Program-made: the position numbers and the translations under genes
Source: Pirellulales bacterium
GTDB lineage: Bacteria > Planctomycetota > Planctomycetia > Pirellulales > Thermoguttaceae
Assembly (NCBI GenBank): GCA_016935315.1
Contig: JAFGRD010000009.1
Span: 1 to 64,000 of the forward strand
DNA length: 64,000 nucleotides
Direction of reading: 5' to 3'
Part shown: positions 28,722-37,815 of the stretch, in pieces
Layout of the letters: the number at the start of each line of letters is the position of its first letter
How positions within the stretch are numbered: position 1 is the stretch's first letter
The notes under the pieces: model-generated
Told to the model about the DNA's origin: nothing
The model's input: the letters and a program-made list of their open reading frames with translations, nothing else
The model's database searches: none

Positions 28722-31538
28722 ATGTCCGCGGAACGGATGCCGCAGGCCGAGCCGTCGCTCTTGGCACGGCCGCTGGAATGGACCACACGGCTGGTGCTGC
28801 GTTTTCCCATCCCCACTGTGGCGCTGGGGTTGGCCGCCGCGCTGATTGCCCTGGCGCTGAGCGGCAGTCGCCTGGGTTTTCGCACCAGCCGGTTGGATCT
28901 GCTCAATTCCGAGTGCGGCTATAACCGCCTCTGGATCGACTACATCGACGAGTTCGGCGACAAGGACGACGTGGTGGTGGTGGTCGAAGGGGCCGACCGT
29001 GCCGAGGTAGTCCCGGTTCTGGAAGAGATCTCCGCCTCGCTGGGACGCGAAACGCGGCTGTTCGACGCCGTGCTGCACGGCGTCGATCTCTCGAAAATCC
29101 GCCGCAAGGTCCTGTACTTCCTCAACTGGGACCAACTGGTGGACATCGAGCGTTTCCTGCAGAAGGTCGAGCCGATCGTCCACGGCGACTGGTCGCGACT
29201 GAAGCTGGGCACCATGGCCGAGGGAATGTGCGCGCGGCTCCAAAACGCCGGCTCGCCGCAAGCGGTCGGAACCCAAGAAGAGTACGCGCGCCTCTCGGAA
29301 AGCCTTCAGGCGGCCGTCAGCCAAGAGGGCCGCTACCGGTCGCCCTGGCCGGAAATGCCGGGGCTGGTGGCCACCATCAGCGAGTTGCACGACCGCTATC
29401 TCTTGACTCCCGACGGGCGGCTCGGCTTCGTGCTGTTGCGCCTGGCCGACGACGACAAGGACCAGGACAGCTTCGTCCAGGGGACCCAGGCCATCGATGC
29501 CCTGCGGGAACTGATTGCCCGAGTCGAAGCCCAGCACCCGGAAACCAAGATCGGCCTGACCGGGTTGCCGGTGATGGAAAACGACGAGATGCGCGTCAGC
29601 CAGGTCTCGATGATGGAGGCCAGCCTGCTGTCGCTGGTCGGCGTGGCCTGCCTCTTCGTGGCCGGTTTCGGCGGTCTGCGCCATCCGCTGATGACCGTCG
29701 GCGCCCTGCTGCTGGGCATGGCCTGGTCGCTGGGGTACATCACCCTGGCCGTGGGCCATCTGAACATCCTGAGCATCTCCTTCGGCGTGATCCTGATCGG
29801 GTTGGGAATCGACTTCGGCATCCACTACCTCGCCCGATACCTGCAACTGTGCCGGGTGAGCCACCGCTGCGACGAATCGCTGGTGCGGACCGCGTCGCGT
29901 GTGGGGCCCGGTATCCTCACCGGCGCGGCCACGACGGCCATCGCCTTCTTCACCGCGGGGCTGACGGACTTCACCGGCGTGGCCGAGTTGGGTACGATCG
30001 CCGGCGGCGGCGTGCTCTTGTGTTGCCTGGCCGCGATCACCGTGCTGCCCGCGATGATCCACCTCTCCGACGCCAGGCACAGCCACCGAATCCTCCCCGC
30101 ACCCTTGGATATCCACGGCTGGATGGGGCCGCTGTTTCGCGCTCCCAGGGCGCTGCTGGCGGTGACGCTGGCCGCCACGGTGCTGCTCTCCCTGGGAATG
30201 AGCCGGCTCTGGTACGACCACAACCTGCTGAATCTCCAGCCGGAGGGGCTGGAAAGCGTCGAGCTGGAGAAGAAGCTGTTGGACGAGGGCGACCGAAGCG
30301 TGTGGTTCGCCCTGTCGATCGCCGAAAACCGCCAGGAGTTGCTCCAGCGCAAACAGCAATTCGTACGGCTTGCCTCGGTGGAGCGGGTGGAAGAAATCGC
30401 CTCGCTGTTGCCCGACGACCCGCAACGACGCCCGATCATCCAGCGGATCCAGCAACGCCTGGCCAATCTGCCCGAGCGGCCGCCGCGCATCCCGGTCGAT
30501 CCCCCCGACGAACTCGGCCGCGTCCTTGCCCGGGGACAAACGCTCCTGGCCGGCTATCCCCAAACGCTGCAAACCCAACACCGCCTGGCCCAGGTCCGCG
30601 ATCTGTTGCGCCGCATGCCGCTGGCCGAGTGCTACAGCCGGGTCGACCGCTATCAACAAGACATCGCCGGCGATCTTCTCAGCCGCCTGCACAACTTGCG
30701 GACGATGGCCGACCCCGAGCCGCCCACGCTCAGCGATCTGCCCGAAGAACTGGTCACCCGGTTCGTCGGCCAGGACGGCCGCTACCTGCTGAAAATCTTC
30801 GCCAAGGGCGACATCTGGGACATGGACGCGATGAAGCGGTTCGTCGACAACGTCCGCAGCATCGACCCCAAGGCAACCGGCAATCCGCTGCAAACCTACG
30901 AAGCCTCGTGGCAAATGAAACGCAGCTACGAGCAGGCCGCCTGGTACGCCCTGGCCGCCGTGCTGTTCGTGCTCTATCTCGACTTCCGCAGCCTGCGCTA
31001 CACGCTGCTGGCCATGGTGCCCTTGGGCCTGGGAGTCGTGCAGATGTTCGGGCTGCTCGGGCTGTTGAACATCCCGCTGAATCCGGCCAACATGATCGTG
31101 CTGCCGCTGATCCTGGGCATCGGCATCGACGACGGCGTCCACGTGACCCACGACTTCCGCTGCCAACGCGGACGCTACCGGATGAGCCCCTCGACGGCCA
31201 GCGCCGTGTTGATCACGTCGCTGACCACCATGGTCGGATTCGGCAGCCTGATGATCGCCAGCCACCGGGGGCTGCAAAGCCTGGGAAGGGTGTTGACGAT
31301 CGGTGTGAGTTGCTGCCTGTTCGCTTCGCTGATCATGTTGCCGGCCCTGTTGGCCTGGCTCACCCGACACCGCGCGGAGCCCGCCGACGAATCGGGGCTC
31401 GATCAGGACGAGTCGCCGACCGCCGAAGCGCCCCGGCGAAAAACGTACCGCCGCGATCCGGCCCACCCCCCAGGCACCAGCACCCACGCCATGCCGAAAA
31501 CCGATCATTCGCGTTTGTTCAGCGACAAAGGCCGCTAG
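28722..31538 (+). CDS. MMPL/RND-family exporter (HpnN-like)
   Basis: 938 residues in the two-fold MMPL layout: one helix (about 30-50), a large outer loop (50-300), five helices (about 305-440), a further helix (about 480-500), a second outer loop to about 740 and five final helices. The helix-borne acidic motifs 'GLGIDFGIH' (near 363) and 'GIGIDDGVH' (near 803) are the proton-relay signature of RND/MMPL pumps. The arrangement resembles the hopanoid transporter HpnN, so lipid export is a reasonable guess; no hopanoid genes are nearby. The C-terminus ends in a basic tail. Confidence 0.8.
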   Translation: MSAERMPQAEPSLLARPLEWTTRLVLRFPIPTVALGLAAALIALALSGSRLGFRTSRLDLLNSECGYNRLWIDYIDEFGDKDDVVVVVEGADRAEVVPVLEEISASLGRETRLFDAVLHGVDLSKIRRKVLYFLNWDQLVDIERFLQKVEPIVHGDWSRLKLGTMAEGMCARLQNAGSPQAVGTQEEYARLSESLQAAVSQEGRYRSPWPEMPGLVATISELHDRYLLTPDGRLGFVLLRLADDDKDQDSFVQGTQAIDALRELIARVEAQHPETKIGLTGLPVMENDEMRVSQVSMMEASLLSLVGVACLFVAGFGGLRHPLMTVGALLLGMAWSLGYITLAVGHLNILSISFGVILIGLGIDFGIHYLARYLQLCRVSHRCDESLVRTASRVGPGILTGAATTAIAFFTAGLTDFTGVAELGTIAGGGVLLCCLAAITVLPAMIHLSDARHSHRILPAPLDIHGWMGPLFRAPRALLAVTLAATVLLSLGMSRLWYDHNLLNLQPEGLESVELEKKLLDEGDRSVWFALSIAENRQELLQRKQQFVRLASVERVEEIASLLPDDPQRRPIIQRIQQRLANLPERPPRIPVDPPDELGRVLARGQTLLAGYPQTLQTQHRLAQVRDLLRRMPLAECYSRVDRYQQDIAGDLLSRLHNLRTMADPEPPTLSDLPEELVTRFVGQDGRYLLKIFAKGDIWDMDAMKRFVDNVRSIDPKATGNPLQTYEASWQMKRSYEQAAWYALAAVLFVLYLDFRSLRYTLLAMVPLGLGVVQMFGLLGLLNIPLNPANMIVLPLILGIGIDDGVHVTHDFRCQRGRYRMSPSTASAVLITSLTTMVGFGSLMIASHRGLQSLGRVLTIGVSCCLFASLIMLPALLAWLTRHRAEPADESGLDQDESPTAEAPRRKTYRRDPAHPPGTSTHAMPKTDHSRLFSDKGR

Positions 31539-31553
31539 CGCCCCGTCGCGATC

Positions 31554-31582
31554 TTGCGTGCGTGCTGCCGGCCGCTTAGAAT
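31554..31582 (+). promoter_or_regulatory. Promoter candidate for the secretin-like gene
   Basis: TTGCGT at 31554-31559, 17 nt, TAGAAT at 31577-31582. It lies just after the MMPL stop and about 70 nt before the next start, so the secretin-like gene probably has its own promoter. Confidence 0.45.
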
Positions 31583-31652
31583 GGCGGTCGAATCGGTTCG
31601 TCTCGTCGCGGATTGTGTGCCGCAATGGTCCAAACAGGGGAGGATCGTCAAT

Positions 31653-32786
31653 ATGTGGAAAACGGTGTTCGGCCTGACGTTCGTGTTGTGTATCGGACTC
31701 GCCCTGGCGCTCGCCCAGGACGCCGAAAGACCAAAGCGAGACCCCGTGCGTAGGCCTGACGTGGCGCCCGCCAGGGCCGCCGCTGAATCGCGCGTCCCGG
31801 CGCCTGCTGGCGTCCCGCGCTCAAGGCCCGCTGAACGCGGGGACTATGCGCCCCCCTACCCCGCACAACGCCCGCAGCGTGTTGTTGCCGCGAAACCGCC
31901 CCAGCGGAAGGTCTTTCGCCTGAACAACGCCCCCGCCGCCGACCTGGCCGCGACGATCACCAGGCTGCTGGCTGCCGAACCGACTCCGCAGTCTGCAATC
32001 GTCCTGCCGGAAGTGGTCAGCAACAGTCTGGTCGTCAGCGCACCGCCGGAGGCGCTCGAAAAAATCGAGCGGCTTGTCGAGAACCTTGACCGGCGGCCAG
32101 CAATGGTCCGTGTCGAGATTCTGATTGCCCGGCTCACCCTTGCCGACGACGAAGATCCGGACGACAAGGATCCGGACGACGACGGGGACGACGACGGGGA
32201 CGACGAAGCCGTCGAGGAAGACGCGGATGGGGACGACAAGGATTCCGACGACGCCGACGACGACGGGGGGAAGGACTCCGACGACGACGGACCGGCGCCG
32301 CCGTTCTCCAGCGAGGACGTTCAGGCCCGGATTCGCGCCTTCAGCACCGCACCCGGAGGCCGAGTCTTTGTCCGCCGCCTGCACCTGGTCGCGCTGGACA
32401 ACCAGCCGGCGTCGCTGCAGATCAACGACGGCGTGCCCACGGTCCGCTCCGTCCGGAGCACCAATGCCGGCTCCGCGCGTAGCGTGACTTACGAAGAGGT
32501 CGGCCTGGTCGTCGGCCTGACGCCGCGAGTCAGCCCCGACGGACAGGTGACCATGGAAATCGACCTGGCGAGCTCGCAACTCGGGCCGGCCGACGAAGGC
32601 GTGCCCGTAGTGGCCTCCGGCTCCGAGGTGGTTCGCGCGCCACGAAAGCAGACCACCACGCTGGAGACCACCGTCAGTGCGGCCGACGGAAAGTCCACCG
32701 TCCTCGGCGGGCTGATCACCGAATCGGAGGGCAAGCGCAGCGAGCTGCTGATCGTCCTCACGCCGCACATCGTCCACGACGATTGA
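31653..32786 (+). CDS. Secretin-like protein with long acidic insert
   Basis: 377 residues with a signal peptide (1-22). Residues 85-150 form an N1/NolW-like domain ('KVFRLNNAPAADLAATI'); residues 165-213 are an insert in which well over half of residues are Asp or Glu; residues 225-375 match the secretin C-terminal domain, including 'VGLVVGLTPRVSPDGQVTM' and a closing 'LLIVLTPHIV'. It is shorter than type II secretins (about 600-700) and lacks other secretion genes nearby, so it may form a small outer-membrane ring or act as a non-pore relative. ATG 31653 has GGGGAGGA upstream (31637-31644). Confidence 0.72.
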   Translation: MWKTVFGLTFVLCIGLALALAQDAERPKRDPVRRPDVAPARAAAESRVPAPAGVPRSRPAERGDYAPPYPAQRPQRVVAAKPPQRKVFRLNNAPAADLAATITRLLAAEPTPQSAIVLPEVVSNSLVVSAPPEALEKIERLVENLDRRPAMVRVEILIARLTLADDEDPDDKDPDDDGDDDGDDEAVEEDADGDDKDSDDADDDGGKDSDDDGPAPPFSSEDVQARIRAFSTAPGGRVFVRRLHLVALDNQPASLQINDGVPTVRSVRSTNAGSARSVTYEEVGLVVGLTPRVSPDGQVTMEIDLASSQLGPADEGVPVVASGSEVVRAPRKQTTTLETTVSAADGKSTVLGGLITESEGKRSELLIVLTPHIVHDD

Positions 32787-32816
32787 TCTCTGCATTCTGA
32801 ATGCTCCAGGCCGACC

Positions 32817-34205
32817 ATGCCTTGCACCATTCGACCGTTGGCGGCCGGGCTGCGATCGATCTTGGCGGCGGTGCTCGTCTGCGCCGCCGCTGCGGCCGCC
32901 GACCAGCCCCAGCCCCAGCGCGATGCCGACCAGCGCCGGGCCCTGCGCCGCACGCCGGTGGTCGAGGTCTTCCAGCAGTGGCGAAACTCGGTCGTCTATC
33001 TGACCGGCCCGACGGTTCCCGACGGCGGACCCGCGATCGATGAGTTCTTCCAAGTGCCGCGGAAGACGCCCAACGTCGTCAGCGCCGGCAGCGGGTTCGT
33101 GATCCATCCGGCCGGCTATATCCTGGCCACCGCCCACAGCGTCGACAAGGTGGCGGCCCATCTGGCGACCTTCAGTAACCAGACGGTCTATCGGGCCGAG
33201 CTGATCGACGTCGCCCGCCAGCACGACCTGGCGCTGCTGAAGATCGAGCCGACCCATCGGCTGACGGCCGTGCGGCTGGCCACCAGCGGCGATTTGATGA
33301 TCGGCGAGACGGTGATCGTCATCAGCAACCCCCATGGCCTGATGCACACTTGCACCGCCGGCATCCTCAGCGCCACCCACCGCGCCACCCGCCTGGAAGG
33401 CCAGCCGGGCGTGACCCTCGGCCCGCTGATCCAGACCGACGCCGGGCTCCACCCGGGCAGCTCGGGCGGGCCCTGGTTCAACGTGCTCGGCGAGGTGATC
33501 GGCATCACCACCGGCGGCCGCCGCGACACCGAAGGCATCGGCTTCGCGGTGACCGTTGACGCCATCCGCCGCATGCTCCCGGCCATGCTCGACGTCGAGC
33601 GACGCTACGGCATCGCCACCGGCCTGGACGTCCACGCCGGCGACTCGTGCAAGGTGATGGGCGTCGGTGGCCTCTCGTCGGCCGCGGCCGCGGGGCTGCG
33701 ACCCGGCGACCTGATCGTCCGGCTCGACGGCGCCCCGGTCGCCAGCGGCACCGATTTCCACCTGGCCTTGATCGGCCGCACCCCGGGCGAGAAGCTTCCC
33801 TTCGAGGTGCTCCGCCAGGGCAAGCGGTATCGGGGCTCGCTCACGCTGGGCCAACGCCCCAAGCCCGACGGCGCCGCACTGCTGAAAGCCCGGCTCGGAC
33901 TGACCGCCGCACCGCTTCAGCAGTCAAACATCCCGGCCACGTCGCTGCGCGTCGCCGGCGGCGTGGTGCTCACGGCCGTGGCCGACGGCCTCTACGACCA
34001 ACTGAGCAATCCGCCCCGGCCGGGCGACGTGCTGGCGCGGATCAACCGGTTGCGTCCCCGCGACCTGGACCACATCGGGCTGTTGCTCGAGCGTCTCGAG
34101 CCGGGCCGACCGGTCCAGCTCGTGCTCCTGCGGCTCGACGGCGACATGGCCACCCGGATCGATCTGACGGTCACCCCCCGGCCCCCGACGACGGCTTCCC
34201 AGTAG
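32817..34205 (+). CDS. Exported trypsin-like serine protease with two PDZ-like domains
   Basis: 462 residues, signal peptide 1-28. The HtrA/Deg-type trypsin fold has a visible triad: His107 (ATAHS), Asp137 (HDLAL) and Ser216 in 'HPGSSGGPW'. PDZ-like domains follow at about 265-350 ('GLSSAAAAGLRPGDLIVRLDG') and 365-455 ('GLYDQLSNPPRPGDVLARIN'). It probably acts outside the cytoplasm in protein quality control or processing. It follows the secretin-like gene by 30 nt and is likely co-transcribed; a functional link is plausible but unproven. Confidence 0.88.
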   Translation: MPCTIRPLAAGLRSILAAVLVCAAAAAADQPQPQRDADQRRALRRTPVVEVFQQWRNSVVYLTGPTVPDGGPAIDEFFQVPRKTPNVVSAGSGFVIHPAGYILATAHSVDKVAAHLATFSNQTVYRAELIDVARQHDLALLKIEPTHRLTAVRLATSGDLMIGETVIVISNPHGLMHTCTAGILSATHRATRLEGQPGVTLGPLIQTDAGLHPGSSGGPWFNVLGEVIGITTGGRRDTEGIGFAVTVDAIRRMLPAMLDVERRYGIATGLDVHAGDSCKVMGVGGLSSAAAAGLRPGDLIVRLDGAPVASGTDFHLALIGRTPGEKLPFEVLRQGKRYRGSLTLGQRPKPDGAALLKARLGLTAAPLQQSNIPATSLRVAGGVVLTAVADGLYDQLSNPPRPGDVLARINRLRPRDLDHIGLLLERLEPGRPVQLVLLRLDGDMATRIDLTVTPRPPTTASQ

Positions 34206-34290
34206 CAAAGACCTCTCTCGCCGCCGCTCTCATCCCCCGTGACCAAAACGAAACCATCCGACCGACGTAGTAATTATGGTCTATCAGGAG

Positions 34291-34319
34291 TTGACAGCCG
34301 GGTGGAAACCGGGTAGGCT
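34291..34319 (+). promoter_or_regulatory. Promoter candidate before the 126-residue gene
   Basis: Consensus TTGACA at 34291-34296, 17 nt, then TAGGCT at 34314-34319. The -10 is a poor match. It would give a leader of about 65 nt to the start at 34390. Confidence 0.4.
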
Positions 34320-34389
34320 CAGTGCCGTGTAGTCGCCAACCTCGGAGGCGGCTGAGCTACGGCCCTCTGCCGGCACCAAGGAGACGGAA

Positions 34390-34770
34390 ATGGCCAACGC
34401 ACTGAACGTGATTCACCCATACAAGTGGGAGGGGCTGTGGGTGTTCGACGATGCCCGCGTCGGGCTCGACAAGGAACCGTTCGTCGAGGGCGCCGACGCG
34501 ATCATCGAGAAAGCGCTGGCGGTCAAAGGCATCGAGGAACCGGAGAAGGGGTTCCGCCTGCTCTTCAGCGCGGGCCCTTTTCCCAACTACGATCTGAAGC
34601 TCCGGTGGCTGCGCGAAAGTGAAGGGGGCAATTGGTACCGGGCCGAGGAGTTCGCCATGGAGGGCTGGCTCTGTCCGGCGCTGCTGAAATACTTCGACGA
34701 GCCGCCGACGGAGATCTACGCCCGCCTCGAGGCAAAAGGCGCGCACAGTGATCATCCACGGACCTCGTAG
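34390..34770 (+). CDS. Uncharacterised small protein (DUF6717-like)
   Basis: 126 residues, no signal peptide or membrane segment, rich in Trp, Glu and Leu. The opening 'NVIHPYKWEGLWVFDD' and the later 'YRAEEFAMEGWLCPALLKYF' resemble a family I remember as DUF6717, with no known function. A clear AAGGAGACGG ribosome site (34378-34387) precedes the ATG. It is the first of several short accessory genes between the protease and the M23 peptidase genes. Confidence 0.65.
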   Translation: MANALNVIHPYKWEGLWVFDDARVGLDKEPFVEGADAIIEKALAVKGIEEPEKGFRLLFSAGPFPNYDLKLRWLRESEGGNWYRAEEFAMEGWLCPALLKYFDEPPTEIYARLEAKGAHSDHPRTS

Positions 34771-34821
34771 TCAGAAGAACGGTCGACCAACCAGGGCCCG
34801 CCGGGCAACTGGAGGACGAGC

Positions 34822-35280
34822 ATGGACCCAAGCATCGTGGATCGAGAGGCGTTTCTGGCGGCCGGCGTGGTGGCGCCAGTCCGGCGCGGCGCCGAAAGCC
34901 CGGAGCTGTTCGCTCGGATTTGGAGTGATTTCGAGTCCCGTCGCGGGGAGCTGGCCGCGCGGGCCGTCGAGAGCTCGTACTTCGGCGTGAGCTTTCCGAC
35001 GGGCGACGCGGACGTGTTCGACTACTTGGCAGGCGTGGCGGTCGCCGACCGGAGTCCGCCGCCGGCCGGCTGCGAGATCCGCACGGTCGCCGGCGGCCGG
35101 TTTGCCGTCTTTGCGTGCCCGGTCGACGGCATCGGCGCGACTTACCAGCAGATCTTCGGCACCTGGCTGCCGGGCGCGGCGTTCGATTTCGACGGCGCCC
35201 GGGCGTCTTTCGAGCAGTACCCGAAAGACACGGCGAAAGACCCCGTGCGGATTCACATTCCCGTCCGCGGGCAACCTTGA
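34822..35280 (+). CDS. GyrI-like effector-binding domain protein
   Basis: 152 residues forming one GyrI-like/AraC effector-binding (SOUL-type) fold: 'SSYFGVSFPTGDADVFDYLAGV' region near 52-73 followed by 'AGGRFAVFACPVDGIGATYQ' near 92 and a C-terminal 'DPVRIHIPV', the typical ending. There is no helix-turn-helix, so it is a stand-alone ligand-binding protein. GGAGGACGAG precedes the ATG. It lies 51 nt after the preceding small gene; ligand unknown. Confidence 0.75.
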   Translation: MDPSIVDREAFLAAGVVAPVRRGAESPELFARIWSDFESRRGELAARAVESSYFGVSFPTGDADVFDYLAGVAVADRSPPPAGCEIRTVAGGRFAVFACPVDGIGATYQQIFGTWLPGAAFDFDGARASFEQYPKDTAKDPVRIHIPVRGQP

Positions 35281-35418
35281 ACACACACGAGACGTGTGAG
35301 TTTCCGGAAGACATCGACACGGTGGGCGGCGAGTGTCTGATTCCTGCTACGTAGTAGCCGCCCGACGGCGATGCCCAGGCCAACCGGCCGAGGCGTGAAG
35401 CCAGCAAGACGCAGGTGC

Positions 35419-35448
35419 TGGACACTGCGTCGCACAGAGTGGTACACT
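35419..35448 (+). promoter_or_regulatory. Promoter candidate for the restriction-modification pair
   Basis: TGGACA at 35419-35424, 18 nt, TACACT at 35443-35448, in the 268-nt gap upstream of the endonuclease start at 35549. No controller-protein gene or C-box-like palindrome is evident there. Confidence 0.35.
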
Positions 35449-35548
35449 GGCGGTCGGATCGGGCCGCGGGAAGGCCGCGGAATACGTCGAGCGAGCCGGC
35501 CCCATGCGCGGAAGAGGGGGGAGGTCGGCAGGAGAAAGGGTATGATGC

Positions 35549-36199
35549 ATGCGTGAATTGACGGTGGAACTCCTGAAGAAGGAAGCGAAGGCGTTCGCCG
35601 ATATCGAATCCAGCCATGACGAACCGGCGCTGTTCGGTGTCACCGACGGAAAGGCTGTGGGCACGTACTTCGAGCACAAGTTTCAGGCGTATCTCCGTGT
35701 GCGGTACCACTACGAGGAGGGATCCTCTGCAAAGGGCATTGATTTCCCATCTCTTGGCGTGGATATGAAGGTCACCAGCATCAAACAGCCCCAGTCTTCC
35801 TGTCCGTACAAGTCGGCACGCCAAAAGATGTATGGTCTGGGTTATTCCCTCCTCGTGTTCGTCTACGAAAAGACCGACAACCTGGAAAACTCCACCGGCC
35901 GGCTGAGTATTCTGCATGTGGTCTTCGTGGAGGCAGAGCGCACTGCCGATTATCAGATGACCACGGGGCTCGTCAGTATACTCGACAACCAGGGCAACAA
36001 GGATGATCTCATCGCGTTCATGTCGGACAAGATGCTCCCCGTGGAAGAGATCGAAGCGTCAAGCATCGCGGGTGAACTCCTGGAGAAACGTCCTCAAATC
36101 GGATACCTCACGATCTCCAATGCGCTACAATGGCGGTTGCAGTACCGCCGAGTCATCGAGAAGGCAGGCGAAGTCCAAGGAGTGGTTCGCGTCAAATGA
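35549..36199 (+). CDS. Restriction endonuclease-like protein (PD-(D/E)xK type)
   Basis: 216 residues. The pattern 'GTYFEHKFQAYL' (Glu42) then 'GIDFPSLGVDMKVTS' (Asp65, Asp72-Met-Lys74) and a following 'GYSLLVFVYE' strand fit a PD-(D/E)xK nuclease core. It overlaps the adenine methyltransferase gene by ATGA, so it is best read as the endonuclease of a type II restriction-modification pair. Recognition sequence unknown. A purine-rich GGAGAAAGGG lies upstream of the ATG. Its base composition is clearly less GC-rich than the flanking housekeeping genes, suggesting recent transfer. Confidence 0.7.
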   Translation: MRELTVELLKKEAKAFADIESSHDEPALFGVTDGKAVGTYFEHKFQAYLRVRYHYEEGSSAKGIDFPSLGVDMKVTSIKQPQSSCPYKSARQKMYGLGYSLLVFVYEKTDNLENSTGRLSILHVVFVEAERTADYQMTTGLVSILDNQGNKDDLIAFMSDKMLPVEEIEASSIAGELLEKRPQIGYLTISNALQWRLQYRRVIEKAGEVQGVVRVK

Positions 36200-37737
36200 G
36201 CACGAAGCAGGCGAAGCAGAAGGTCGAGTTTGGGGATTTTCAGACCCCGCGTGGTCTCGCGCGCGAAGTCTGCTCGCTCTTGGCGCACACAGGACCCCCG
36301 CCTGCTTCCATATTGGAGCCCACATGCGGCAGAGGCGCGTTTCTCGAGGCTGCCCTGGAGGCTTTTCCCGGCGTCACGGCCGTGCGAGGTTTCGACTGCA
36401 ACGCCAGCCACGTTCAGGCGTCGCTGGCGGTTGTTGGTAATTATCCCGGCGCACGGGTCGAGTGCCAGAACTTCTTCAAGGTGGATTGGGGCTCACGGCT
36501 ATCCGAACTGCCTGATCCGATCCTTGTGGTCGGCAACCCTCCTTGGGTCACCAATGCCGCGGTGGGATCGCTGGGAGGCGCCAACCTCCCGCAAAAGTCC
36601 AACATTGACGGGCTGCGGGGAATCGATGCTCTCACGGGGCGCTCGAACTTCGATATCTCGGAGTGGATGCTTCGCGAGACGATGGAGTGGCTGGAAGACC
36701 GCGTCGGCACCATGGCCGTTCTCTGCAAGACCGCCGTCGCCAGAAAGGTCCTTGTCTTCTGCTGGTCGAAGCGCGCTCAGATTCAATCGGCCGCGATCTA
36801 TCGGATCAACGCCCTGGAACATTTCGGCGCTTCGGTGGATGCGTGTCTGCTCTTGGTGCGCCTGAAGCCGGGCTCGCACTCGATGGAATGCGATCTCCAC
36901 GAGAGCCTATTCTCCAATAGGCCATCGTCGCGAATCGGCATGCGCGACGGTCGCCTGGTGGCCGACCTCGAAGCATACGACCGTCTTTCATTCCTCTGCT
37001 GCGACGGACTTGTGGGATGGCGTTCCGGCGTCAAGCACGACTGCAGCCGCGTGTTCGAGCTAGCAGGAGAACAGGGCGCTTTCGTCAACGGTCTTGATGA
37101 ACATGTCTCTATCGAAGCCGACGTAGTGTATCCTCTCCTCAAGAGTTCGGACCTTGTTCGTGGGCGCGAACCGCGCAGGTCGCTGTTGATTCCTCACCGC
37201 TCGATGGACGAGTCGCCGTTTGACCTTGAGAGGCGCGCTCCCGCAGCCTGGGAATACCTCCTCTCCCATGCCGACATCCTCGGCAGGCGGCGAAGTTCCA
37301 TCTATAAGAGAAGGCCGCCGTTTTCCATATTCGGGATTGGCTCCTATTCGCTCACACCTTGGAAGGTGGCAGTATCCGGACTCTATAAGCAGCTCAAGTT
37401 CTCCAAGATCGGTCCTTATCTGGGACGCCCCGTTGTACTCGACGATACGTGCTATCTGTTTCCTTGTGACACGGAAGAGGAATGCAATACTCTCCACGAG
37501 TTGGTTTCCTCTTCGGCCGCGACGGAGTTTTGGTCGTCGCTTGTTTTCTGGGACGCAAAGCGTCCCATAACGGCCAGACTGCTGAACGTTCTTGATCTAG
37601 CTGCTCTCGCACGGAAACTCGACCGTTGGACACCCGTCGCAAGGCGATTGGCTGAACGGCAGATGACACGCTACTCGGAGCAGGTTCATCAGAAGATGCT
37701 CTTTCAAGAGTCGTCGGCTGAGTGTCGCGGAACATGA
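36196..37737 (+). CDS. N6-adenine DNA methyltransferase
   Basis: 513 residues. N-terminal motif X-like 'GDFQTPRGLAREV' (13-25), AdoMet motif I 'ILEPTCGRGAFLEAAL' (39-54) and catalytic motif IV NPPW (114-117) occur in the order of gamma-type N6-adenine methyltransferases. The C-terminal ~250 residues should hold the target-recognition part. It would methylate the same site cut by the overlapping upstream endonuclease and so protect host DNA. Start ATG 36196 overlaps the upstream stop; codon use is less GC-biased than in neighbours. A type IIG-like fusion is excluded because the nuclease is a separate chain. Confidence 0.85.
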   Translation: MSTKQAKQKVEFGDFQTPRGLAREVCSLLAHTGPPPASILEPTCGRGAFLEAALEAFPGVTAVRGFDCNASHVQASLAVVGNYPGARVECQNFFKVDWGSRLSELPDPILVVGNPPWVTNAAVGSLGGANLPQKSNIDGLRGIDALTGRSNFDISEWMLRETMEWLEDRVGTMAVLCKTAVARKVLVFCWSKRAQIQSAAIYRINALEHFGASVDACLLLVRLKPGSHSMECDLHESLFSNRPSSRIGMRDGRLVADLEAYDRLSFLCCDGLVGWRSGVKHDCSRVFELAGEQGAFVNGLDEHVSIEADVVYPLLKSSDLVRGREPRRSLLIPHRSMDESPFDLERRAPAAWEYLLSHADILGRRRSSIYKRRPPFSIFGIGSYSLTPWKVAVSGLYKQLKFSKIGPYLGRPVVLDDTCYLFPCDTEEECNTLHELVSSSAATEFWSSLVFWDAKRPITARLLNVLDLAALARKLDRWTPVARRLAERQMTRYSEQVHQKMLFQESSAECRGT

Positions 37738-37815
37738 GATATCCGACAGAACACACGCCCACCTTGCGGGTTGGCACCAACAATCCGTGACGTCCGGCAA
37801 TGAAGACGAAGTAGC

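Noticed and set aside
28704-31625. Long minus-strand open frame (973 codons) opposite the MMPL gene
   Set aside because: Antisense shadow of a well supported transporter; composition (Gln/His/Arg) is typical of spurious high-GC frames.
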